Source: a bacterium
GTDB taxonomy: Bacteria > UBA9089 > JASEGY01
Assembly (NCBI GenBank): GCA_030019105.1
Contig: JASEGY010000155.1
Coordinates: 1-7,715 of the forward strand
DNA: 7,715 nt
Direction of reading: 5' to 3'
Under the pieces are notes generated by a model. The model searched no databases. It was not told the origin of the DNA and saw nothing but the letters and a program-made list of their open reading frames with translations. The translations under genes and the position numbers were made by a program. This document shows, piece after piece, positions 1 through 7,558 of this stretch (position 1 is its first letter; the number at the start of each line of letters is the position of its first letter).

Positions 1-54
1 CGGGCCAAGCTGGCCTGGCGGGCCGAGCCGGCCTGGCGGGCCGAGCCGGCCTGG
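1..54. repeat. 18-bp GC-rich tandem repeat, in frame as collagen-like Gly-X-Y
   Basis: Three 18-bp units: 1-18, 19-36 and 37-54. The last two are identical (CGGGCCGAGCCGGCCTGG) and the first differs at two bases. A decayed fragment follows at 55-63. In the gene's frame they encode GLPGRLGPPGRLGPPGQLGP, an unbroken Gly-X-Y series with proline in X and Y positions. The array touches the window edge and probably continues. It is much richer in G+C than the rest of the gene and directly follows the helix-closing YWGDKSG motif. Confidence 0.85.
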
Positions 55-3000
55 CAGACCGGATTTATCTCCCCAATAGTTACCCTGAGCCTGGATAATA
101 AACGACTCATCCGTGTTAATAAACCCGAATTCAGAATTATTGTAGATCTCACATCCGGTTATGGCCGGCCCCGGGGTTTGCTCCGGGTAAGGCACGTGCT
201 TAAAGATAAGGCCTATCTGATTATCCGTGATCTGAGAATTTTCAATCTCAGGAGAAGCCCCCTCCGTGCCCTGGATTCCATATTTACAATTAGAGATATG
301 CGTGTGCCATATCCAGGGTGATAACAGGGTAATATCGGCTCCAATGCCGGCATACTTCACATGACAGTAGCCCAATTCCGCCTCAACCGGCGCGGTCACC
401 TTGACCGCCAGCACGTTTTCTCCACTCCTGAGGTAATTGCCAATCTGATAGGCTTCACCAAAGAAGGTGGTTTTAAGATCGGCATTGGTGCTGACTAACT
501 GTCCATTTACATACAGCTCGTAATCCGTCTCGGCTGAGAGGTTGAGCGGGGCATAAATACTTCTTGAAACAATGGTTTCGTTATTGCCTATTACCGGATC
601 ATTCAGGGTAAAGCTCTTTCTAAAGTATATCACGTCAGTCCGAAAGGAGCGTTCCATCCAGTGGGCTTCAGTCCCGGGCAACCAATCCTGAGGATTCCGC
701 CGGCTCTCCCCTGGATTAATAGTGGCTCCCTCCCAATTACTATCGTCGAAGTTGAGACTGTTCCAGTCCGGCGCAGGTTCCTTCTCGGTCATCTTCCATG
801 TAATGTCACTAATGATCGTCGTCGTTTTCTCAATAGTATAATCATAATATGTTCGTTGGATCATTCCGTTTGGAGCAACAGTCTCTATTGTCCTCCGGAT
901 ACCAAAATCCTGTTCGATCTCAGTCTCAAGCAGCAGGGTCTCATCCTGTCTGACCTTGTAATTCCCGTTAAGCTTTATCCCGGAGAAGTGTATCCCGGCC
1001 CAATCTCCAGGGTAAGGATCTGTCTGATTACCGTCGTTATTGGTATCCCCACCCACGGTATCATCGCGGTAAGAGGTGAAGACAACCTGCTCTTCTGCTG
1101 TTCCATTGGCATACATATGCCCCTCCACACTTATCGGGCCGCCTGATTTTATCATTACACCCGGCCTTACCTTCCAGACAGAATTCTCAATAACTTTAAG
1201 CCCCTCCGGAAGATAGAAAGGCGCCCCGTCTTCTACCCAGATGACTTCCGGTTTGTCAATATCACCGCAGACCTTGATGGCATTGTAGGTATTGCCCGCG
1301 ATGGTGTTGTTTTTAACTAAGGCCGCATTATTAGCTGTAACTCCCATGGCATAGTTGCGATTCAACCGGAAGATGTTATCCTCGATAATGGGTCCGGCCT
1401 CCTCTGAACAGAAGGTGGCTATTACTCCCCCGAGCCGGTCATTGTCAGGATCATCATGGTCGTTGTTTTCAAAGAGGTTGCCCTTGATCAGGGGCGATGA
1501 ATTGCCCCGGCAGGCAATAGCCCGGTAGGTATGGTTGGAAATCTCCGAATTGGTAATAGTTGGCGAGGCATCATGAAGCTCTATCCCGTCCTCCGAGAAT
1601 TTGATAACGCAGTGGTCAAGGATACTGCTGTCATTACTCTTATCGGTAAAGAGGATGGATTTCCAATCTCCGTCATCAGCTATTTGCCCCTCACTCTGGC
1701 CGTCGAAGTTGGTATCTCCGCCGTAGGTGTCGTCATAGTAAGAGGTAATCACGATAGGGTCTTCCGCTGATCCATCTGCCGTAAGCAGGCCATTGATTTG
1801 AATCCCGGCTCCTTCTCTACTGGGCAGATCCTGGGCGATCTTGACAATCACCCCGGGATCTATGGCCAGAGATGCCCCCTCGCGGATAATTACTAAGTTA
1901 ATATAAATTGGAACCGAAGCAGACCAGGTAGTAGCTCCGGTATGCTCCTGGGCCTTAATCCAAACGCCATTATGATAATTTCCGGTTATGGAGTTATCAG
2001 CGATAATATATCCGCCGACACTATCACCTAACCGGTGCTGTCCCTTGATGATAGCCCAGCCGGCGTTATACTCGATCGTGTTGTTGGTGATATTCTCGGA
2101 ATGGGTCGCCGTGGAAAAGATACCGCCGCCTTCCTGATAAAGGCCGTTGTCATTAATGGTGCAGTCAGTTACTACCAGGTCTGTGATGTTTCCAAGATTG
2201 TAATTACCTTCGTTGAGGATACCCCAGCGTCCGTTCCGCTCAATAGTGCAGCCGGTAATATTGATCGTGCCGGCATAGACCTTAAGATCGATCCCATCCA
2301 GCCCGTTGTCAGAGAAAACAGAGTTACTAAAGGTATTATTGAAGGCGTCTGTATCGTCGGATGTGCCTAAGAGACCATAACCACAAGAATTGGTGCTTGA
2401 AACGTGATCTATCTTTACTGAGGTCTTATCTATCTCGATATTGCCTCGATAATAAATCCCGGTGCCGTCATTGTATTTCCCACCATAGCTTATATCCACA
2501 TATTTCAAAGCAGAGCCTGTTGAGCTTTCCTCAAACCTGATCCTCTGCCAGTCACCGCACTGCGGGGTGTAAAGCAGATTAGTCTGGCCTGAGGTGGCTG
2601 AGTCGGAACAGCAGCCCGCTACTGTCTCAGCGGCGGTGTTGCCGGCGGCAATGTCAGGCCGCGGCCAGGTGGTAAAGGTAATATGATTAGCCTCAGTTCC
2701 TTCTGCCTTTAATGTCCCCTGCACGATAAAGTCGGTTGGCTGATTGGAATCAGGCAGAGTGGCAAAGGGCCGGAAGTAAACCAATACCCCTGGCTCAATA
2801 GTCAGCGTAACCCCTTCCATGACTAAAACTAAGTCTTCAATAATATAGGGAGACCCTGACCGGGTCCAGGTGGTCGTATCAGCAATCACTCGATCATCGT
2901 AGGGGGCGGCGTTATCTAAGATACGGTTGATGTATGTTGCCGTGGCCGTAAGAGACCAGCCGGCGCTGAAGGCGCTCCGTGCCCCGCCGCAGGCCACCGC

Positions 3001-6000
3001 CGCTACCCGCCAGTAATAGGTCTGATTTAGTGTTAGGGGTGTCGTCGGGGTAAACACGGTGGTATCTTTTACCTCCTGGCTTATCACCGGTGAAGAAAAA
3101 TCAGCATCTCTGTCTAATTGGAACAGGTAGTGATCTGCTTCAGCCACCTCATTCCACTGGAAGGTAGGCAGGTTATCGGTAATCGTGCCTCCGTTAGCCG
3201 GTGAAATGGGCACGGGAGCAGCAGGCGACGCCGTCTTCAGGGTAAAGGTCGAAACAGATGACCATTTAGTTTCATTGGTCGCCTGATCAAAGGCCTTTAC
3301 CCGCCAGTAATAAGTCCCATCGGTCAGATAGTCCAGCCCGGCCAGGTCGGCGGTAGTAGACGCATAATCGGTCTGATCAATTACGTTGTCGTCATTGACA
3401 TCTGCCGGCCAGATAGTCTGCTTTACCTCCGAATACCAGGAAAGCTCACTTACGTTAATGGGCATCGTCTCCGGGCTGGAGAAATCAGGACTGTCCTTAA
3501 CTACCTGAATGGTGTAAACCACCGGCGCTGATTTATCCCCTATTCCTCCCCAGTCAAAGACCGGGGTAGAATCAGAGATACAGCCGTTATCAGTCGGGGT
3601 AACTAAGATGGGGACATTTATTGGCCCTGTTATCCTGACATCGATATTCAGGACCCGGACATCAGAAGACCAGCCGCAGCTATTTCCGGCCGGGTCAGTG
3701 GACTTTACCCGCCAGTAGTAGGTTCCGTCCCTTAAAAGAGTAGTCACTGCATAGCTGGAGGTCTGGAGTTCGGACTTATTGATCTCAGGAGAGGAAAAGT
3801 CCACGTTGTTATCCACCTGTAAAGTATAGGTGGTACCATCCTCATCAGACCAGTCAAAATAGGGGGTGTTATCGTTGGCCCATGTCCCGTTATCCGGGCT
3901 TACTAAAGAAGGGGCCGAATCACAATTGGGATCGATCCTGATGGCCCGGATAGCAGACCAGGTGGATTCATTACCGGCGCAGTCTCTGGCCATTACGCGC
4001 CAGAAGAAGGTCCGGCCATTACCAACATTGGGCAGCAGAGCAGGCGTCATACTTGACCCATTAAAGAAGTCCGGTTGGTAAACATCGTGTGAATCACGCG
4101 GATCGGTCGAATATTCAATAGCGGTGTTAAACCTATCCCCGGGCGGCACACTGCTGATATTCTCATCCGTCTCTATCTGGATAACATAATAGACCGTCGG
4201 GCAATATTTGGAATTATCATAATTACCGGAAAGTTCTGAGGAATGGGCCGAGATAGCATCTTTAACATCAGCCCAGTCAAAGGTGGGGGTCTTATCGTTA
4301 GTCGCGGCATAATCAGAAGGTGAGATAAGATAGGGCGCATCCGGCGCGGTAGTATCAATGGTGAATTTGGCATAAGAAGAGCTCTGAGACCAGCCGCCAA
4401 TATTTCCGGCACAGTCAATGGCCCGCACCCGCCAGTACCAGGTCCCTTCCGGCAGGGCCGGGGAGACAGTCATCTTGCCGGCGCCTCCCGGAGGCAGGCT
4501 GGAGTCGGAATCAGCGGTTACATTCAGCACCGGTGAAGAAAAATCTCCATCGTCATCTATCTGTATCTGATAAGAGAGAGCAGACTCCGGCTCGCTCCAA
4601 TCTAAGCCGGGTGTACCATCGTTGGTGAAGCAATTATCAGTTGGATAGACGTAGACCGGCGCATCAGGCGGCGTAAGGTCAACCGTGAAGCTCAGCATGT
4701 TGTGGCCATAACCCTTATTCCCGGCTTCATCCACCGCAATAACCCGCCAGTAATAATGCCCCTCAGAAAGGGTGTAAGCCGGAGGCAAGGTATAGGTTGA
4801 TCCTGTCAGTCCGGAGACAGAAATATCCGCATCGGTAAAATCATCGTTAAAGTCCAGCTCAAAGATATAGTACATGGTATGGTAACCGGAGTCAAGCTCA
4901 TCCCAGTCAAAGGCAGGGGTCTGATCATTAGTACAAGTATTATTAGCCGGTGACCTCAAGTCCGGATCCGCCGGTATGGTGGTGCTGATGCTGAATGACC
5001 GGACAGGACTCCAACATGTATTTCCGGCCTTGTCCCGGGCTATTACCCGCCAGTAGTAGGTTGTGCCGGTATTAAGGTTATCAGTTGCCTTGCTTGTATA
5101 CTTAGACACAGGCGGGGAGCCGGTGTTGTACTGGTCAATGACCAGAGGCGCGGTAAAACCGGCTTCAGTATCCACCTGAAGCTGATATGAGGTCAGGGTG
5201 GCATCGTTCACATCGTCCCAGTCGAATTCAACCGGGGTATCAGATAGAGTTCCACCGTGAGAAGGTAAAAGCAGGGAGGGTGTGCACGGCGGCACCGTAT
5301 CGATAATCACCATCTGGGTCTTCCAGGGGCTGTAATTGCCGGCACAGTCAATCGCCCGCACCCGCCAGAGGTAGTTTCCATCAGGCAAAGCCGCTGTGTA
5401 GGCCGGTTCGGAAAGATCAGCCACATCTACTGCCGGTGAACTAAAGCCGGCGCTTGCCTCAGCGATTTGAAAGTCATAACGGAGATTTGAGCCGGAGGTG
5501 ATTACCAGGGCATGAGTCTCATCCGGATTATAGCCGTCACCGGCCGTGTTGATATATGTCGCCGCAGTAGCGCTCCAATCCACCCATCTGGTTTGAGAGT
5601 GAGTATCCCCTTCACTCCAGATAAAGGTTGGAGTCCCATCCGTCCAGTAAGCGCCATTACCCGGTGTATCAGAGAGGGTTTGTGGGGTGGTCGGCGCCGT
5701 GGTATCCACCAGAAAGAGCCAGGTGGAGGAAACCGAGGTATTACCGGCATCATCCATAGCCGTGACCCGCCAATAATAGTAGTCCGTATTCGAGTCTGAG
5801 TCATCTAAACAAACGGGCGTCACGTAATTAGTGGCGGTCAGGCCGGCGTTGTAATAAGAGCTGCCTGCATTGCTGGTGTCAACAATCGGGCTGCTAAAGT
5901 CATCGGTATCATCTACCTCGATGAAGAAGGTCACGGCAGGTGGTTCATCCAATCCCCCCGGTTCTACTCCGAAAGGAGAGCCGGCCTTCCAGGATAACCT

Positions 6001-7548
6001 TGGCGTGCAGTCATTGATATGGACCTGCCGGCTGCAGAACTCACTGACCGCGCCAGGATAGAGCAGGGTCGGGTCAGGCGCAGTCCGGTCAACTACTACC
6101 GAACAAACCGCACTCCAATTACCTGCGGCATTGTTATTAGTCGGATCAATCGCCCGCACCCGCCAGAACCAGATGCCTTCCGCAAGATAGGTGTCAGCAG
6201 AAGATGAGTTGGAAGTGGCATAACCGGTTGAGGTGGTGGTCTCATTGATATCTACATCTTCAGAATCAGGGATGGAGAAGCTGCCGTCGTGATCGACATG
6301 GATCTGATAGTAAAGATCAGAAGGGGCGCTCGAAGGGTCAGAAACAGCGCCCCAACTGAAGGTTATATCCCCTCTCCGCCGATCCCCACAAACCGGGCTT
6401 TGAGGCACCGGTGCATCCGGGGTCGAGACATCATCCAGGTCAACTACAAATCGCCGGATATAGCTCCAGTTGGTGGTGTCTCCTCCATCATTGGCCATTA
6501 GCCGCCAGAAGTAGCTTCCCTCAGTAAGATCAGCGGTAGTCCCGGCAGCGCTTCCATTAATATCCCAGACATTCGGATCAGTCGCTGCTGTGCCAATAGT
6601 ATAGGAAGTTACATTGCCAGCCAGCCTTATGGAATACAACGGACTATTGAAATCATTCTCATTATTAAACCGGGCAATCCGGAGGGTATAGGTATCGGCA
6701 GCATCCATCCCGTCAACCGCCTCCCAGAGGAAAGTCGGCTGGTTACTATTAGTGCTGCTCCCCTCCGCCGGAGACCTCAGAATAGGCCCCTTAATGATAA
6801 AAGACCAGGTAGACCAGGAACTCCAGTTGGAATAGGGCTTGCCGCCTTGATAAGCCATTACCCGCCAGTAGTATCTGGCGTAGGGAAGATTGGGCAGGGT
6901 ACTATCTCCGGCAACGGCATCAAAACCAAAGTGGACCGTGGAACCGGCATCCCACGTAACAGTAGTCCACCTGGGCCAACTTACCGCTGTCCCGTCCGGA
7001 TCGAACTCGGTCCGGGAGAGGAAATCAGTCCGCTTATCTACTTGAATAAGGTAAGTATCTCCGGTACCCAGGCCGGATACGTCCTCCCAGTCAAGGAAGG
7101 GTGTCGCCGAATAGGTTTCACTTCCATCGGTTGGAGAGACCAAAACCGGGGCAATGATATCAAAATACCCGATACTGCTGATAGTCGATTCATTCTCGAT
7201 TACCCGCCAGTAATATCTTTTGGCCGTTCCGTCCGGGTTGGCCAATAAGGCCTGGGTATCACCCAGGATATAGCTCATCGTGCAGATCAAGTTTGTGGTA
7301 AAGAGGATATTTACTTCAAATTCTAAGGGATAGAGGAAATCTGACCGATCATCTATCTGGAGGATAACTTGAGTGGGTGTGTCAGTATGAGTCCACCTGA
7401 ATACAGGTGTAGCGTCGATGGTATCTTCCCCATTAATAGGTGAAGTCAGACTGACTCCGTAGGCATCACTGGTTCCTATCATTGCGGCTAACCCGATGAT
7501 GAAGACAAATAGTATGGTTACCGCTGTATTCAGGCCGGTTCTTTTCAT
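1..7548 (-). CDS. Giant secreted multidomain protein (FN3-like array, parallel beta-helix, collagen-like tail), C-terminus outside window
   Basis: The frame is open for 2516 codons from ATG at 7548 to base 1 with no stop, so the gene is 3'-truncated by the window edge. Domain order by residue: signal peptide 1-31; thirteen FN3/Ig-like modules about 32-1536, each closing with a [YWF][YFL]WR[VL] strand and usually a D.AGN turn followed by WS; right-handed beta-helix about 1557-2496, with an inserted jelly-roll domain about 2257-2387; Gly-X-Y triplets 2497-2516. The start at 7548 is preferred because GGAG lies 10 nt upstream. An in-frame ATG at 7557 is possible but only 1 nt from GGAG, and an in-frame TAG at 7567-7569 closes the frame above it. 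By family knowledge such proteins are exported adhesins or carbohydrate-binding surface proteins. I see no protease, hydrolase or other catalytic signature. Function is inferred from domains only; no exact family name is claimed. Confidence 0.95.
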   Translation of the reverse strand, partial: MKRTGLNTAVTILFVFIIGLAAMIGTSDAYGVSLTSPINGEDTIDATPVFRWTHTDTPTQVILQIDDRSDFLYPLEFEVNILFTTNLICTMSYILGDTQALLANPDGTAKRYYWRVIENESTISSIGYFDIIAPVLVSPTDGSETYSATPFLDWEDVSGLGTGDTYLIQVDKRTDFLSRTEFDPDGTAVSWPRWTTVTWDAGSTVHFGFDAVAGDSTLPNLPYARYYWRVMAYQGGKPYSNWSSWSTWSFIIKGPILRSPAEGSSTNSNQPTFLWEAVDGMDAADTYTLRIARFNNENDFNSPLYSIRLAGNVTSYTIGTAATDPNVWDINGSAAGTTADLTEGSYFWRLMANDGGDTTNWSYIRRFVVDLDDVSTPDAPVPQSPVCGDRRRGDITFSWGAVSDPSSAPSDLYYQIHVDHDGSFSIPDSEDVDINETTTSTGYATSNSSSADTYLAEGIWFWRVRAIDPTNNNAAGNWSAVCSVVVDRTAPDPTLLYPGAVSEFCSRQVHINDCTPRLSWKAGSPFGVEPGGLDEPPAVTFFIEVDDTDDFSSPIVDTSNAGSSYYNAGLTATNYVTPVCLDDSDSNTDYYYWRVTAMDDAGNTSVSSTWLFLVDTTAPTTPQTLSDTPGNGAYWTDGTPTFIWSEGDTHSQTRWVDWSATAATYINTAGDGYNPDETHALVITSGSNLRYDFQIAEASAGFSSPAVDVADLSEPAYTAALPDGNYLWRVRAIDCAGNYSPWKTQMVIIDTVPPCTPSLLLPSHGGTLSDTPVEFDWDDVNDATLTSYQLQVDTEAGFTAPLVIDQYNTGSPPVSKYTSKATDNLNTGTTYYWRVIARDKAGNTCWSPVRSFSISTTIPADPDLRSPANNTCTNDQTPAFDWDELDSGYHTMYYIFELDFNDDFTDADISVSGLTGSTYTLPPAYTLSEGHYYWRVIAVDEAGNKGYGHNMLSFTVDLTPPDAPVYVYPTDNCFTNDGTPGLDWSEPESALSYQIQIDDDGDFSSPVLNVTADSDSSLPPGGAGKMTVSPALPEGTWYWRVRAIDCAGNIGGWSQSSSYAKFTIDTTAPDAPYLISPSDYAATNDKTPTFDWADVKDAISAHSSELSGNYDNSKYCPTVYYVIQIETDENISSVPPGDRFNTAIEYSTDPRDSHDVYQPDFFNGSSMTPALLPNVGNGRTFFWRVMARDCAGNESTWSAIRAIRIDPNCDSAPSLVSPDNGTWANDNTPYFDWSDEDGTTYTLQVDNNVDFSSPEINKSELQTSSYAVTTLLRDGTYYWRVKSTDPAGNSCGWSSDVRVLNIDVRITGPINVPILVTPTDNGCISDSTPVFDWGGIGDKSAPVVYTIQVVKDSPDFSSPETMPINVSELSWYSEVKQTIWPADVNDDNVIDQTDYASTTADLAGLDYLTDGTYYWRVKAFDQATNETKWSSVSTFTLKTASPAAPVPISPANGGTITDNLPTFQWNEVAEADHYLFQLDRDADFSSPVISQEVKDTTVFTPTTPLTLNQTYYWRVAAVACGGARSAFSAGWSLTATATYINRILDNAAPYDDRVIADTTTWTRSGSPYIIEDLVLVMEGVTLTIEPGVLVYFRPFATLPDSNQPTDFIVQGTLKAEGTEANHITFTTWPRPDIAAGNTAAETVAGCCSDSATSGQTNLLYTPQCGDWQRIRFEESSTGSALKYVDISYGGKYNDGTGIYYRGNIEIDKTSVKIDHVSSTNSCGYGLLGTSDDTDAFNNTFSNSVFSDNGLDGIDLKVYAGTINITGCTIERNGRWGILNEGNYNLGNITDLVVTDCTINDNGLYQEGGGIFSTATHSENITNNTIEYNAGWAIIKGQHRLGDSVGGYIIADNSITGNYHNGVWIKAQEHTGATTWSASVPIYINLVIIREGASLAIDPGVIVKIAQDLPSREGAGIQINGLLTADGSAEDPIVITSYYDDTYGGDTNFDGQSEGQIADDGDWKSILFTDKSNDSSILDHCVIKFSEDGIELHDASPTITNSEISNHTYRAIACRGNSSPLIKGNLFENNDHDDPDNDRLGGVIATFCSEEAGPIIEDNIFRLNRNYAMGVTANNAALVKNNTIAGNTYNAIKVCGDIDKPEVIWVEDGAPFYLPEGLKVIENSVWKVRPGVMIKSGGPISVEGHMYANGTAEEQVVFTSYRDDTVGGDTNNDGNQTDPYPGDWAGIHFSGIKLNGNYKVRQDETLLLETEIEQDFGIRRTIETVAPNGMIQRTYYDYTIEKTTTIISDITWKMTEKEPAPDWNSLNFDDSNWEGATINPGESRRNPQDWLPGTEAHWMERSFRTDVIYFRKSFTLNDPVIGNNETIVSRSIYAPLNLSAETDYELYVNGQLVSTNADLKTTFFGEAYQIGNYLRSGENVLAVKVTAPVEAELGYCHVKYAGIGADITLLSPWIWHTHISNCKYGIQGTEGASPEIENSQITDNQIGLIFKHVPYPEQTPGPAITGCEIYNNSEFGFINTDESFIIQAQGNYWGDKSGLPGRLGPPGRLGPPGQLGP
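388..780 (-). other. Jelly-roll (galactose-binding-like) domain inserted in the third beta-helix
   Basis: Residues about 2257-2387 read 'DWNSLNFDDSNWEGA', then 'YFRKSFTL', 'DYELYVNGQLV' and finally 'YLRSGENVLAVKV'. This order is the hallmark of the beta-sandwich accessory domain found beside many bacterial glycoside hydrolases (rhamnosidase and beta-galactosidase N-terminal type). A beta-rich lead-in of unknown identity covers about 781-972 (residues 2193-2256), with many Thr, Ile and Glu residues. The whole block separates GDWAGIHFSGI from LGYCHVKYAGIG, which would normally be adjacent strands of the helix. A carbohydrate-binding role is inferred from fold resemblance; no catalytic residues are apparent. 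Confidence 0.7.
2557..2613 (-). other. Cysteine-bearing loop in the first beta-helix start
   Basis: Residues 1646, 1647 and 1664 are Cys (a CC pair and a later C just before GDWQRIRF). The loop occupies the place where the second and third helix starts have the acidic GGDTN.DG loop. It may be held by a disulfide instead of a metal ion; this is inference from position alone. Confidence 0.45.
2941..7455 (-). repeat. Array of thirteen FN3/Ig-like protein modules
   Basis: Each module follows one plan: a proline-rich linker with 'SP.(N/D)G', 'TP.F.W' strand, a 'Q(V/I)D...DFSSP' strand-turn, '(G)TYYWRV', 'A.D.AGN..WS', then 'F.ID' leading to the next module. Approximate limits: M1 7156-7455, M2 6787-7155, M3 6421-6786, M4 6082-6420, M5 5701-6081, M6 5296-5700, M7 4981-5295, M8 4681-4980, M9 4348-4680, M10 3928-4347, M11 3640-3927, M12 3232-3639, M13 2941-3231. 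The invariant Trp codons of the WRV strands start (plus-strand left base) at 7207, 6865, 6505, 6163, 5770, 5365, 5050, 4747, 4432, 4000, 3712, 3304 and 3010, so spacing ranges from 288 to 432 bp. Length differences come from loop insertions between the DFSSP and WRV strands and after the F.W strand. By analogy such arrays form an extended stalk that carries a terminal binding domain away from the cell. M1 is the most divergent (no AGN turn). Confidence 0.9.
3367..3402 (-). other. EF-hand/dockerin-like calcium loop inside module M12
   Basis: Residues 1383-1394 read DVNDDNVIDQTD. This fits the 12-residue EF-hand/dockerin loop: acidic or Asn side chains at positions 1, 3, 5, 9 and 12, and Ile at position 8. 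Position 6 is Asn rather than Gly. It lies in an insertion between the SSP turn and the YYWRV strand of M12. Only one loop is present, so it is not a complete dockerin. Calcium binding is inferred. Confidence 0.5.
7456..7548 (-). other. Signal peptide of the giant protein
   Basis: Residues 1-31 have the three parts of a Sec signal: a short basic N-region (MKRTGLN), a hydrophobic core (about residues 9-24, rich in V, I, L, F, A) and a small-residue C-region. Likely cleavage is after Ala29 (S-D-A) or Gly31 (A-Y-G), releasing a mature N-terminus near VSLTSP, which already begins the first FN3-like module. No lipobox cysteine is present, so it is not a lipoprotein signal. The exact cleavage site is inferred. 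Confidence 0.85.
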
Positions 7549-7558
7549 GGAAAGCATA

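Larger units (their letters stand above)
61..2880 (-). other. Right-handed parallel beta-helix region with three helix starts
   Basis: Residues about 1557-2496. Three times the sequence shows a cap of the form 'W....P(Y/F/I)..... G..L.I.PGV' (PGV prolines at residues 1586, 1898 and 2129), followed by 'G.L.A.G(T/S)....I.FTS' and then a DW..I.F strand. Coils follow with PbH1-like 'C.I..N...GI' repeats, for example TGCTIERNGRWGI, TDCTINDNGLYQEGGGI, LDHCVIKFSEDGIEL and SNCKYGI. The second and third starts carry 'DDT.GGDTN.DG' loops (residues 1939-1950 and 2162-2173). The region closes with QGNYWGDKSG, a typical ending of such helices. Cap plus FTS plus GGDTN loop plus DW strand is a familiar combination in bacterial right-handed beta-helix proteins, many of which bind or process polysaccharide. 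No lyase or hydrolase active site was recognised. Confidence 0.85.

Noticed and set aside
316..333. Sequence resembling the I-SceI homing endonuclease site (last 13 bases ATAACAGGGTAAT match)
   Set aside because: Three of the first five bases of the 18-bp site differ, no intron or homing gene is nearby, and the bases encode normal beta-helix residues (GADITLLSPW). Chance match.
661..1146. Plus-strand open frame of 161 codons
   Set aside because: It lies wholly antisense to the beta-helix and jelly-roll coding region, shows no domain, and its length is explained by the constrained codons of the minus-strand gene.
5502..5804. Overlapping short open frames on both strands in the M5/M6 region
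   Set aside because: They are in other frames of the long gene, lack recognisable domains, and their translations are rich in Arg, Pro and Ile as expected for shadows.
6847..7248. Plus-strand open frame of 133 codons
   Set aside because: Antisense to modules M1-M2. The minus strand gives clear signal peptide and FN3-like repeats in a continuous frame, while the plus-strand translation is Pro/Gly/Arg-rich without motifs.
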